Shown: piece by piece, positions 42,778 to 52,269 of the stretch
Layout of the letters: every line of letters begins with the position of its first letter
How positions within the stretch are numbered: position 1 is the first letter of the stretch
Made by a program: the position numbers and the translations under genes
The notes under the pieces: model-generated
Seen by the model: the letters and a program-made list of their open reading frames with translations, nothing else
The model's database searches: none
What the model was told of the DNA's origin: nothing
Assembly: GCF_041359055.1 (NCBI RefSeq)
Contig: NZ_JBGJKZ010000001.1
Span: forward strand, 558,001 to 622,000
Reading direction: 5' to 3'
Origin: Paenalcaligenes hominis_A
GTDB taxonomy: Bacteria > Pseudomonadota > Gammaproteobacteria > Burkholderiales > Burkholderiaceae_B
Length of the DNA: 64,000 bases

Positions 42778-44580
42778 ATGATTAAGTCTGTTTACAACTA
42801 CCCAATTTCGACTTTGTTTGATATTGAAAGTGGAGTTATTTATACCATTCCTCGGTATCAACGCGAATATACTTGGGGTCGTCCACAATGGGATGCTCTA
42901 TTTGATGATTTGCTTGAAAATAACTCTCATTATTTTTTAGGCTCAATCATTTGTATTAACCAAGCTCAAGACGCTTTAGCTATCCAGAATTTGGAGTTAG
43001 TAGATGGTCAACAACGAATAACTACAATTTCACTTTTGTTAACTGCCATCTACTACCATTTCAGTCATCTTCCCGACCTGACTATGGAGCAACAAAATGA
43101 ATTATATAATCTTAAGAATAAACTAATTTTAAAAAAGCAGCCTGATCAGCCTCGTTTAGTACCACAGGTGCAAAATAATAATCAACAGGATTATTTTTCT
43201 GTGCTAAAGGATGTAGGTGTACTGCAAGAAGCAGAAGCTGTAGCATATGCTGGGAATCGCCGCATTATGCGTGCATTTTGGCATTTTGTCGGACGTATAG
43301 AACAGTATGTTTCCGATCAACCTGATCCTGCTCAAAAGTTGCAAGAATTATTAGAAAAAGTTAATACAGCAACACTGGTAAAAATTGAGGTTGCAGGGCA
43401 CTCTGATGCTTACACTTTGTTTGAGTCGTTGAATAATCGGGGTGTACCTTTGACTGCCATTGACTTAATTAAAAATAAGCTACTAGCGACTCTTGAGAAA
43501 AAGGATAAAGGAAGTATCGATAAGCATTACAATCGTTGGAAAAAAGTGATGGAAGCGCTAGGGGATGACTATGCTATACAAGAACGCTTTTTTCGTCAGT
43601 ATTATAATGCCTTTAGATCTGAGCTAAAAAGTATAGTTTCTGTGCCTGTTGCTACTAAATCCACTCTGATTCATATTTATGAAAAGCTAATCACTCATGA
43701 TGCGGAGTCTTTCTTAAGCAATATGATTAGGATTTCAGAGCATTACGCTACGATTCTAGGGCTTAAAGAAATTAAGGAGCAACCGGAGCTTTCACAGCTT
43801 CTGTTGTCACTGGATCGAATTCAGGGGGCAGACGCTTATCTACTCTTGATGCTGCTATTTGATCGTCAGACACAGCTTGAGTTAACTCAAAGACATCTTG
43901 AGCAAATAACAGAGATTCTTATTGCCTTCTTTGTACGACGCAATACGACTAATTTGCCACCAACTCGTGACTTAACACGTATTTTTATGAGTATGGCTGA
44001 GAAAGTTTTGACTTTGCGTGGTGAGGCTATTAGTCAGCATATTCAACAATCGCTTCGGTTAGAAAGTGCTAGTGATGAGCAGTTTAAAGAGAGCTTGCAA
44101 GGCGCGATTTATGAAGATAACACTGCAGTATGTCGCTTTGTTTTGTGTGCTTTAGAAGAAAGTAACATGACACGTGAAAACCGTGTGGACTTGTGGGAGC
44201 GCAAAGGAAACCAGTACATATGGACTATAGAGCATATTTTCCCACAAGGTGAAAATATTCCTCAGAGCTGGGTAAACATGATTGCTGAAGGGGATAAGGA
44301 TAAAGCCGAAGAGTACCGTCAGGATTATGTACATCGTTTAGGTAATCTTACTATTTCAGGCTATAACAGCTCTCTAGGTAACAAAAGTTTTGAAGACAAG
44401 CAAAATAGGGTAGACAGTCAAGGCCGTAAAGTGGGATATAACAATGGGCTGTACTTAAACGAATCTCTCATAAAAGAAAAAGATTGGACTATTGATAAAA
44501 TCAAGATCCGTACAGACAGGTTAGTTGAGTTAGTACTAGAGAAATATCCCTTAGGTGTTTCAGATAAAAACGCCTTATAA
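42778..44580 (+). CDS. GmrSD-type DUF262/DUF1524 protein
   Basis: This 600-residue protein has the N-terminal DUF262 motifs (YTIPRYQREYTWGRPQWDAL, then VDGQQRITTISLLL with D76-GQQR) for nucleotide binding and hydrolysis. The C-terminal DUF1524 His-Me nuclease region shows WTIEHIFPQ with His486, then RLGNLTISGYNSSLGNKSFE. This is the GmrS-GmrD fusion layout of type IV restriction enzymes that cut modified DNA, also seen in SspE and BrxU. No ribosome site is obvious before the ATG. Gaps of 401 and 325 bases on either side suggest its own promoter. Confidence 0.88.
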   Translation: MIKSVYNYPISTLFDIESGVIYTIPRYQREYTWGRPQWDALFDDLLENNSHYFLGSIICINQAQDALAIQNLELVDGQQRITTISLLLTAIYYHFSHLPDLTMEQQNELYNLKNKLILKKQPDQPRLVPQVQNNNQQDYFSVLKDVGVLQEAEAVAYAGNRRIMRAFWHFVGRIEQYVSDQPDPAQKLQELLEKVNTATLVKIEVAGHSDAYTLFESLNNRGVPLTAIDLIKNKLLATLEKKDKGSIDKHYNRWKKVMEALGDDYAIQERFFRQYYNAFRSELKSIVSVPVATKSTLIHIYEKLITHDAESFLSNMIRISEHYATILGLKEIKEQPELSQLLLSLDRIQGADAYLLLMLLFDRQTQLELTQRHLEQITEILIAFFVRRNTTNLPPTRDLTRIFMSMAEKVLTLRGEAISQHIQQSLRLESASDEQFKESLQGAIYEDNTAVCRFVLCALEESNMTRENRVDLWERKGNQYIWTIEHIFPQGENIPQSWVNMIAEGDKDKAEEYRQDYVHRLGNLTISGYNSSLGNKSFEDKQNRVDSQGRKVGYNNGLYLNESLIKEKDWTIDKIKIRTDRLVELVLEKYPLGVSDKNAL

Positions 44581-44905
44581 CTCTATTTCATGAGCTCAGG
44601 CGTAGGGTGCAAGCTAGTTAGGGGCATCAAACGCCTCTGAGCTCTATTGAGTTAGCGTTAGTAAGTAGGTCAACTATTTTAGGCTCAAGCTCACCTTTTG
44701 GCGTCGTAAGGAGAGAGTTGGCTAATTAATTGCATCTTAGCGGCACTGTGCTAGATTGCGTTGGAAATTAGTGTGGATACTCTTTTAAGAGGGACAGAAA
44801 GCGAAGGGGCTTGTACAATAGTTGATTTATGTGTTTTTAAAGTATTCTATACAGTGCACTGGCTCTAGTCATTGTATAGACGCAGGTTTAACTCTAGAGG
44901 GAAGC
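44581..44905. other. Gene-free 325-base gap before the methyltransferase
   Basis: It holds an imperfect long inverted repeat (GAGCTCAGGCG near 44591 and CGCCTCTGAGCTC near 44631-44643) that may end the DUF262 transcript. A second feature is the direct promoter region of the methyltransferase gene. No open frame with gene character is seen. Confidence 0.4.
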
Positions 44906-47900
44906 ATGAGCAGCATACAACAAGAAAAGGCCAAACAACGCCGCGCTAAGTTCGCGGCGTTGTTGCGTAATATGTTCCAGTTGGACGAGCCTGAGCTGGA
45001 TTTTGGTCTATATCGCATCATGCACGCTAAAAAAGACGACATTAATCGTTTTATTGATGAAGACCTACCTAAGCTTGCTCAGGACGCCTTTAAGGATTTT
45101 GTAGGGCAAGATAAAAGTCAGCTTGAGAAAGCTATTCAAGAGGCTCGCCAAGCGGCTGTAGCTGCGGGCTTTGATCCTGATGAATCGCCAAAAGTTAAAG
45201 AGTTAGAGGCACAATATAACGCGGGTTTTGAGACTGCTCGTGAAGAGGGTGAGGTGTACGACGCCTTAGTCACTTTCTTTAGTCGTTATTATGACGAAGG
45301 GGATTTTATCTCACGTCGTGTGTACAAAGACGGAACGTATGCTATTCCTTACCAAGGCGAAGAGGTAGTGCTGCATTGGGCTAATAAGGATCAGTATTAC
45401 GTTAAAAGCAGTGAAACCCTGCGGGATTACACCTTGCTATTAAACCCTCGGGCTACAGAAGGTGAAGATCGTCTACGGGTGCATTTTAAGGTAGTGGATG
45501 CTAGTGAAGGCGCTAAAGATAACAATAAGGAAACGGATGATAGCAAGCGCCAGTTTGTGCTAGATGCCGAGCAGCCCTTTGAGTTTATCCAAGGTGAACC
45601 CGATGCCCAAGGTAATCGCTTTGAGGAGCTGGTTTGTCGTTTTGAGTTTCGTCCAGCCACGATGGATGACTGGGAAAGCAGCATAAAAGCAAAAGCCACT
45701 GCAGCCGCTCAGAAAAATATACCTACACAAGCACATTTATTAGATATTGCAGAAGTACGTTTGCTAGGGGAAAGCAGCGAACTGCCGGACCCATGGAAAG
45801 CCGCATTACAGAAGCCTTATATTAAAGCCGATGGCGAAGCCACTAATTACAGTACCCTAAAAGGCCAGCTTAACAACTACACCAAGAAGAACACCTTTGA
45901 TTACTTTATTCATAAAGACTTAGGTGGTTTTTTAAATCGTGAGTTGGATTTTTATATTAAAAACGAGCTGATGCAGTGGGAGGATATTGCTGCCTTAAAA
46001 AACAACCCCGCACGTCTAGTACCTATGCTCAGCAAGCTAGATGTGATACGCGAGCTTGGCGGCAAAATTATTGCCTTTTTAGCTCAATTAGAGAACTTTC
46101 AAAAGAAACTGTGGTTAAAGAAAAAGTTTGTGACCGAAACAAACTACTGCATCACCCTCGACCGTGTGCCACAGGAACTCTATCCAGCTATTTGTGCCAA
46201 CCCAGTCCAGCATGATGAATGGGTGAAGTTATTTTCCATCGATGAAATTGAAGGGGATTTAACTACGCCCGCCTACAGTAACCCCCTAACGGAAGATTTT
46301 CTAAAATCTAATCAAAACTTGGTATTGGATACCCGATTTTTTGATGAGTCGTTTAAGGCCGCATTGATTGCCAGTATTGAGGACTTTGATGAGCAGTGTG
46401 ATGGCTTATTGGTGCACTCGGAGAATTATCAGGCGCTTAATTTGTTGAGGGAGCGATATAAAGAGCAGGTGAAGTACATTTATATAGATCCGCCATATAA
46501 CACTGAAAGCGATCGTAGTCAGGGTAAATTTATTTATAAAGATGGCTATGCTCGTTCATCTTGGTTAAGCCTAATGAATGATCGTATAGGCCAAGGAAAC
46601 AAGTTTCTCCGTGAAGATGGAGTATTAATAGCATCTATAGATGATAACGAAAATTATCGTCAGACAGAGTTGCTCGAGTCTCATTTTGGCAAAGAAAATT
46701 ATATTTATGAAACCATATGGAATTTAGGCACGGGTACTCAAGCCGGACACTTTACTCGTTCACATGAGTATATTCAGGTTTATGCAAAAAACAAGAGGAA
46801 ATTTCCCCATTTTCATTCAACAATGACTGGAAACATTAGGCATGGCGCATTAAAAAAAATCTCTAGAGCTAACCCAGCAAGCAAGGTCTTATTTCCTGCG
46901 GGTATTCAGTATGAAGGGGATAATGCGATATTTACTGGTGAGATCGGAGGGTCAGAGAAACAGATTATTCACGGTGAGATGATTTTTGTTAATGGGAAAT
47001 TAGCAAAAGATGTAGTTGTTGAAGCAGGATGGGCAATGCGGAATCAACTGGAGTCTTGGCTTGAGGGTAAGGAAACTTTTGATACAAAAGGACAAAAAGT
47101 TATTCGATTTTACTTTAATCAAAAAGGAATTCTTTGGTATGAAAAAGAACGAGGTACAGAGCACCCGGCGACTGTAATTAGTAATATTGCTAATACAAAA
47201 GACGGCTCATCTGAATTAGAGGATATTTTGTCTTTTCTACCCTTTCCATTTCCAAAACCTTCAAAACTTCTAGTTTTTTTGGGTAAGCTTGTACTTTCAA
47301 AAACTGATCTCGTTTTCGATTATTTTGCTGGCTCAGGTACCACAGGTCATGCCGTTATTAACTTAAACAGAGAGGATAATGGCAAGCGTAAATATATCCT
47401 TGTAGAAATGGGAAGTTATTTTGACACTGTCCTAAAACCCCGCCTTGCTAAAGTTGCCTACTCTTCCGAATGGAAAAACGGTAAGCCAGTCTCTCGCGAT
47501 ACTGGCATTTCCCATTGCTTTAAATACATCCGCTTAGAAAGCTACGAAGACACCTTGGGCAATTTGCGTTTGAACACCAAACAAGATTTATTCAGCCAAG
47601 CCAGCAACGACGATGCTCGCCAAGCCTATGTGATGAACTATATGCTCGATGTAGAAACTCGTGGCTCGCAATCGCTGCTTAATATCAACCAGTTTTTAGA
47701 CCCCACCCAATATCAGTTGAATGTACGTTCCGCCAGTGGTGATGAAACAGTTCCTGTAAATGTAGATTTGTTGGAAACGTTTAACTACCTGCTTGGGCTG
47801 GAAGTGGAGCATATTGCTGCGCCTATCTATTTTGATGCTGAGTTTAGTCAAGGCGAATACGGTCGCATGCAGGCTAAGGTATCGCAAAATAAAGAAGGAC

Positions 47901-48244
47901 AATGGTGGTTCCGCACTGTGTATGGCAAAAACCGTAACGGTCAATATGTGCTAGTGGTATGGCGTAACCTGCCAAGCGTAATTGCTGCTAGAGGCAATGC
48001 TGAAGCTCGTGAGCAAGCGCTGCTGAAAGATAACGCTGTGCTTGATGCTGTGTTGGTGGAACGCCTTAAAATACGCCTAACTGAAAGTCTAGATGATGAG
48101 ATTGACGTGCTGTATGTGAATGGTGACCACAACATCAGCATCCCTCGTGATCGTCAAGGAAGGCCCTTGGAGCAAGCTCGTGTGCAACTAATTGAAGAAG
48201 CCTTTAAGGCGCTTATGTTCGCTGACACTGACGTTGCGCATTAA
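44906..48244 (+). CDS. Long DPPY-type DNA methyltransferase (Mod-like)
   Basis: The ATG at 44906 follows AGAGGGAAGC and is preferred over the open frame from 44822. The 1112-residue enzyme has the catalytic motif IDPPYN (Asp528) before the S-adenosylmethionine motif DYFAGSGTTGHAVI (Phe807), the order of beta-class N6-adenine or N4-cytosine methyltransferases such as type III Mod. It is far longer than a normal Mod (about 650). The additional 500 residues at the N-terminus begin with a conserved-looking FAALLRNMFQLDEPELDFGL segment. The region between 560 and 780 is probably the target-recognition part. The Res-type partner starts 10 bases downstream. Confidence 0.88.
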   Translation: MSSIQQEKAKQRRAKFAALLRNMFQLDEPELDFGLYRIMHAKKDDINRFIDEDLPKLAQDAFKDFVGQDKSQLEKAIQEARQAAVAAGFDPDESPKVKELEAQYNAGFETAREEGEVYDALVTFFSRYYDEGDFISRRVYKDGTYAIPYQGEEVVLHWANKDQYYVKSSETLRDYTLLLNPRATEGEDRLRVHFKVVDASEGAKDNNKETDDSKRQFVLDAEQPFEFIQGEPDAQGNRFEELVCRFEFRPATMDDWESSIKAKATAAAQKNIPTQAHLLDIAEVRLLGESSELPDPWKAALQKPYIKADGEATNYSTLKGQLNNYTKKNTFDYFIHKDLGGFLNRELDFYIKNELMQWEDIAALKNNPARLVPMLSKLDVIRELGGKIIAFLAQLENFQKKLWLKKKFVTETNYCITLDRVPQELYPAICANPVQHDEWVKLFSIDEIEGDLTTPAYSNPLTEDFLKSNQNLVLDTRFFDESFKAALIASIEDFDEQCDGLLVHSENYQALNLLRERYKEQVKYIYIDPPYNTESDRSQGKFIYKDGYARSSWLSLMNDRIGQGNKFLREDGVLIASIDDNENYRQTELLESHFGKENYIYETIWNLGTGTQAGHFTRSHEYIQVYAKNKRKFPHFHSTMTGNIRHGALKKISRANPASKVLFPAGIQYEGDNAIFTGEIGGSEKQIIHGEMIFVNGKLAKDVVVEAGWAMRNQLESWLEGKETFDTKGQKVIRFYFNQKGILWYEKERGTEHPATVISNIANTKDGSSELEDILSFLPFPFPKPSKLLVFLGKLVLSKTDLVFDYFAGSGTTGHAVINLNREDNGKRKYILVEMGSYFDTVLKPRLAKVAYSSEWKNGKPVSRDTGISHCFKYIRLESYEDTLGNLRLNTKQDLFSQASNDDARQAYVMNYMLDVETRGSQSLLNINQFLDPTQYQLNVRSASGDETVPVNVDLLETFNYLLGLEVEHIAAPIYFDAEFSQGEYGRMQAKVSQNKEGQWWFRTVYGKNRNGQYVLVVWRNLPSVIAARGNAEAREQALLKDNAVLDAVLVERLKIRLTESLDDEIDVLYVNGDHNISIPRDRQGRPLEQARVQLIEEAFKALMFADTDVAH

Positions 48245-48254
48245 GAGGGTAACC

Positions 48255-51200
48255 ATGACTAAAAATACAAAAAAGAAAGAGCTGGCGTTTCGCCACCATC
48301 TGGTGCTGAACCAATGGTTATTCTCTTTATTTGGGTTAGACTCGGTTAGTGGCTTTTTTGAAGTAGAGCAGGGCATGCAAAAAGCCACGTTGGAAGCCTT
48401 TTGTGATCGCTTTCAAATGCATGGTGAGACCGCCGGACGTAATGCAGCAGGCGAGCATTTAATTATTCAACGCTTGCGTGAAAACATCACTGATGATGTA
48501 CAGCTAAGCGATGAAGAGTTATTGGAGTATGATCGCCGCATTTCCATACACACTGAAGCCATCAATGCAGGTCGTCAGATTAAGGGACTTGAGCCTATTG
48601 AGTGGAAGTATTTTCAATACTTGATGCTTTTGTTCACTGAAATCTATTTGGATTACTTATTTACCAAGCCTGAAGTATTGGTGGCAGGTTTAAATCAGCA
48701 AATAGAACGTTGGAATGCTAAGTGGATAGAGGAAGAAAAGTATAGACATAAGGAGTTGTTGCCTATTGATATTAACGATGACTTATGGCCGCAACTTAAT
48801 TTAGTCGCTTATTGGAGTGCGACAGGCTCAGGTAAAACCTTGGTGATGCACGCCAATATTTTGCAGTACCGCTTTTATCAAGAGCGTTATGGTAGCAACC
48901 ACTACGGTAAAACGAGTCAACTCAATAAGGTGATTTTACTTACCCCTAATGAGGGTTTAACTCGCCAGCATTTAATTGAGCTTGAGGCATCAGGCATTCA
49001 GGCTAGTGAGTTTTCACCTAATGCGGGCGACTTATTTGCTAACGACGTGGTGGTGATCGACATCAATAAGCTTGCTGATAGTCAAGGCGATAAAACCGTG
49101 GCTGTAGCTGCTTTTGGTGATAATAACCTGCTGCTAGTGGACGAAGGCCACCGTGGTACGGCTAGTGGTGGTGATGGTGTGTGGTATCGTTATCGCAGGC
49201 AACTGGCGGCTAAGGGCTTTACCTTTGAGTACTCGGCCACTTTTGCTCAAAGCGCGCTTAATGACAGCGTTAATAAAGAGATGGGCACTAGCCTGCGCCA
49301 GTCGTACACCAAAGCTATTTTGTTTGATTACTCTTATCGCCATTTCTATGCCGATGGCTATGGTAAGCAATCGCAAGTGCTCAACATTGAAAAAGGGGTT
49401 GAGCAAAACGAATTTTTGTATCAAATGGCGTCCTTGCTGAGTTTTTACCAGCAGATGCATTTGTACCAAAACCACACTCAACAACTCGCACCATTTAACT
49501 TAGAAAAACCTTTGTGGGTATTTGTTACCTCACGTGTTGCTACTTCTTTAACAACCAAAGAAGGAAAAATAGAAGCTAATGACATGGTACAGGTGCTTAG
49601 CTTTATTGATCAGGTGCTTTCCAGTCGTTCCGAAGCTATTGCAGCCATTCGTACTTTGCTTAATGAAGGCTTAGTGGCTCAAGGTGGTGTGAATTATTTA
49701 CATGGGCGTTTTGATTATTTAAAGCAACTACGTGAAAGCCCAGAAAACTTGTATATCAACATGCTAGAGGAGGTCTTTCACTCTAGTGGCGGCAGGCTGT
49801 ATTTAGAAAACATTACTGGTGTGCAAGGTGAAATCGCGTTGCGTGCAGGTGAGGCGGGCACGCCTTTTGGTGTTATTAATATTGGTGAGCCAGCTAAATT
49901 ATTAAGCTTATGTGAAGACCATGGCTTGCTAGTACAAGATGCTCGTTTTGGCACTTCATTGTTTAATGATATTAATAAACCTAACTCCCGAGTAAACCTG
50001 TTATTAGGATCACGCAAATTTACTGAAGGTTGGAGTAGCTGGCGTGTCTCTAACATGACCCTCATGAACGTAGGTAAAAGCGAAGGTGCGCAAATTATCC
50101 AACTATTTGGTCGAGGAGTGCGCTTAAAAGGGTGGAATACTACGCTAAAACGCTCAGCCGATATTGCGACTGAGTTAAAGCTGCATAATGTGGAGCGGCC
50201 TAAGCATATTTCCGTGCTTGAAACCTTGAATATTTTTGGTCTAAATGCAGATTATATTGATCAATTTCGCAAGCAGTTGGAAGATGAAGATATACCTGTG
50301 AATGAGGGTATTGTTGAGGTGGCTTTGTCGCTAAAACCCATGCCCAATTTGCCTCAAGACTTAAGCATTATTCGCGTAAAAGATAAGGTGGCTAACCGTG
50401 CTATTGGTGGCGCAGGTTCCGCATTTCTAGAGTTGGCTGAGCAGGTGGTGCTATTGCCACCAAAGCGTCTTAGCGATGCCGGACGTGCTTATTTTTGTAA
50501 CCCTGCTCGTGTGATGGTGGACTTTTATCCTCGTATAGGCAGTTTTGCGACAGATGGGGATACCCGCACACTACAAGGGAAGACTCAGCGACTTACTTCT
50601 GCACATTTAATACTGCTAGACAATGACAAGCTGTACTTTGAGTTACTCGCTTTTAAGCGTAGCAAGCGTTGGTCTAATTTAACCCTATCGCCTAAGGTGG
50701 TTAACGAGTTGCTAAGCGATAGCAGTTGGTATGAGCTACAAGCTCCGCCGGCTATGATGGAGCTTGGTAACTTAAAAAACGTGAGTCTATGGCATGATAT
50801 GGCCATTAGTTTGCTGCGTAAGTATTGTGAAATGTTTTATAACTACCGTCGTAAGCAGTGGGAAAGTGATAAGTTAGAGTTTAAGTACATCACTGACGAC
50901 AAGAGTTATTTACCTAATGTGCGTGAGGATATGCCGGAGGGGGGGTATTTGATTACCCTTGATCCTGTACGTCACGAAAACGTCTACGACGAATTACAAA
51001 ACATTAATGATCAGATTGCTGCTAATGATGTACAGCAATGGCAGGACACCATTGTAGATGCTGGCTTACAGTTTCTATTTAATGAGCGCCATTTTTACCA
51101 GCCTTTGCTTACTTTAGTGGCGAAAAAGGTGGACTATCAAGTAACGCCTGTACCACTGAATAAAGGTGAGGCTGACTTTGTGATTGCCGTGCAAAAAGCG

Positions 51201-51623
51201 TGGGATAATGACGTATTTCCTAGTGAGGCAGAGGTTTATCTGCTGCGCAATATAGCGGGTAAAGGTGCGGTGGGCGTATTTATTGATGGTGGCTTTGAAC
51301 CTGACTTTATTTTGTGGGTAAAGTATCAAGAACATCAACATGTAGTGTTTATCGATCCTAAAGGCTTACGCCAACTCCAGGCGAATGACCCCAAGATCAA
51401 CTTTTATCTTAGCATTAAAGAGTTAGAACGAGCTTTACACGCTAACAACCAGAGCAAGAGAAATATTAAGCTGCACTCATTTATCATTTCGCAAACTCGT
51501 GCTGCGGTATTAGAAAGTCTTTGGTCAGGAGAAACTCAAACCAGTATGGAAAATAAACATATTTTATTTCCAGAAGATGACGAGCTTTATATGGAAAAGT
51601 TAGTACAAAAGCTGGGGCTTTAA
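48255..51623 (+). CDS. Res-type helicase-nuclease
   Basis: The ATG at 48255, with GAGGG before it, gives a 1122-residue protein. It has Walker A ATGSGKT (189-195), a DEGH box (296-299) in place of DEAH, a helicase C-region (GSRKFTEGWSSWRVSNMTLM, IQLFGRGVRLKGW with the arginine finger) and a C-terminal PD-(D/E)xK-like nuclease (EPDFILWV with Asp1017, then FIDPKG with Lys1036). This is the layout of type III restriction subunits. Together with the long methyltransferase it forms the restriction core of the module. It ends before a 12-bp terminator hairpin. Confidence 0.88.
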   Translation: MTKNTKKKELAFRHHLVLNQWLFSLFGLDSVSGFFEVEQGMQKATLEAFCDRFQMHGETAGRNAAGEHLIIQRLRENITDDVQLSDEELLEYDRRISIHTEAINAGRQIKGLEPIEWKYFQYLMLLFTEIYLDYLFTKPEVLVAGLNQQIERWNAKWIEEEKYRHKELLPIDINDDLWPQLNLVAYWSATGSGKTLVMHANILQYRFYQERYGSNHYGKTSQLNKVILLTPNEGLTRQHLIELEASGIQASEFSPNAGDLFANDVVVIDINKLADSQGDKTVAVAAFGDNNLLLVDEGHRGTASGGDGVWYRYRRQLAAKGFTFEYSATFAQSALNDSVNKEMGTSLRQSYTKAILFDYSYRHFYADGYGKQSQVLNIEKGVEQNEFLYQMASLLSFYQQMHLYQNHTQQLAPFNLEKPLWVFVTSRVATSLTTKEGKIEANDMVQVLSFIDQVLSSRSEAIAAIRTLLNEGLVAQGGVNYLHGRFDYLKQLRESPENLYINMLEEVFHSSGGRLYLENITGVQGEIALRAGEAGTPFGVINIGEPAKLLSLCEDHGLLVQDARFGTSLFNDINKPNSRVNLLLGSRKFTEGWSSWRVSNMTLMNVGKSEGAQIIQLFGRGVRLKGWNTTLKRSADIATELKLHNVERPKHISVLETLNIFGLNADYIDQFRKQLEDEDIPVNEGIVEVALSLKPMPNLPQDLSIIRVKDKVANRAIGGAGSAFLELAEQVVLLPPKRLSDAGRAYFCNPARVMVDFYPRIGSFATDGDTRTLQGKTQRLTSAHLILLDNDKLYFELLAFKRSKRWSNLTLSPKVVNELLSDSSWYELQAPPAMMELGNLKNVSLWHDMAISLLRKYCEMFYNYRRKQWESDKLEFKYITDDKSYLPNVREDMPEGGYLITLDPVRHENVYDELQNINDQIAANDVQQWQDTIVDAGLQFLFNERHFYQPLLTLVAKKVDYQVTPVPLNKGEADFVIAVQKAWDNDVFPSEAEVYLLRNIAGKGAVGVFIDGGFEPDFILWVKYQEHQHVVFIDPKGLRQLQANDPKINFYLSIKELERALHANNQSKRNIKLHSFIISQTRAAVLESLWSGETQTSMENKHILFPEDDELYMEKLVQKLGL

Positions 51624-51636
51624 CAGGCTATCTTAA

Positions 51637-51676
51637 AAGACTTTAACCTCAGCGTCGTAGAAGGGGTTAAAGTCTT
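51637..51676. terminator. Bidirectional terminator between Res and RadC genes
   Basis: A perfect 12-bp stem (AAGACTTTAACC at 51637-51648 with GGTTAAAGTCTT at 51665-51676) lies between convergent genes. Confidence 0.75.
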
Positions 51677-51697
51677 ATCGTTTGTTGCTGCTAGCTT

Positions 51698-52198
51698 TTA
51701 GATCTCACCGCGATCCGCCAACGACTCACACCCCTCCATCCCCACTACAATGTGATCCAACACCCTTACATCCACCAGCGCTAACGCTTTCTGTAGCTGT
51801 TTCGTCAGCTCAATGTCTGCCTGACTGGGCGTAGGGTCTCCCGATGGGTGGTTGTGGGTCATGATAATGGCAGCGGCATTGCGTTCTAGTGCAAGTTTAA
51901 CCACTTCTCTAGGGTAAACAGGGGCTTGGGTGATGGTGCCTCTAAACAGCTCCTCAAAGCCAATTACTTTGTTTTTGTTGTCCAGTAACAGCACAGCAAA
52001 GACTTCATGCTCGTAGTCTTGTAGTAAATTTTGCAGGTAGGTTTTAACGGTTTGTGGGCTGCTGATGCTGCGGCCTTTAGCTAGGCGCTTTCTGGCGAGC
52101 TGGTTTGCCATTGTTAATATATCCGCTTCTGAAAGCACGTTGGACTCCATCAGATACAGGCCAGACTTGGGGCAGGCTTTCATTTTGTGATAACGCAT
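51698..52198 (-). CDS. Short RadC/JAB-domain protein
   Basis: The ATG at 52198 follows AAAGGA. The 166-residue product consists mainly of the JAB/MPN metalloprotease-like domain of the RadC family: EVFAVLLLDNKNKVIGFEEL near residue 62 and the metal-binding HNHPSGDPTPSQAD near 116. The chromosomal RadC's helix-hairpin-helix N-terminus is replaced by a short segment. Island-borne short RadC proteins commonly accompany recombination modules and are of unknown activity. It is the last gene of the minus-strand module. Confidence 0.88.
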   Translation of the reverse strand: MRYHKMKACPKSGLYLMESNVLSEADILTMANQLARKRLAKGRSISSPQTVKTYLQNLLQDYEHEVFAVLLLDNKNKVIGFEELFRGTITQAPVYPREVVKLALERNAAAIIMTHNHPSGDPTPSQADIELTKQLQKALALVDVRVLDHIVVGMEGCESLADRGEI

Positions 52199-52217
52199 GA
52201 TCAATTCCTTTAGACGT

Positions 52218-52245
52218 AAAAAACGCCACCTGTTTAGGGTGGCGT
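52218..52245 (-). terminator. Hairpin with T-run just before the radC ribosome site
   Basis: On the minus strand, ACGCCACC pairs with GGTGGCGT and is followed by TTTTTTACGTC, then AAAGGA and the radC ATG. It can terminate the upstream gene, and it forms the fourth copy of the same leader layout in this module. Confidence 0.75.
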
Positions 52246-52269
52246 GTATGTTGTTTGGGTAGGTAGGGG

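Noticed and set aside
37783..51623. DISARM or BREX system
   Set aside because: A SNF2 helicase and a methyltransferase are present, but no DrmA/DrmB/DrmC-like, PglZ, BrxC or BrxL protein is seen.
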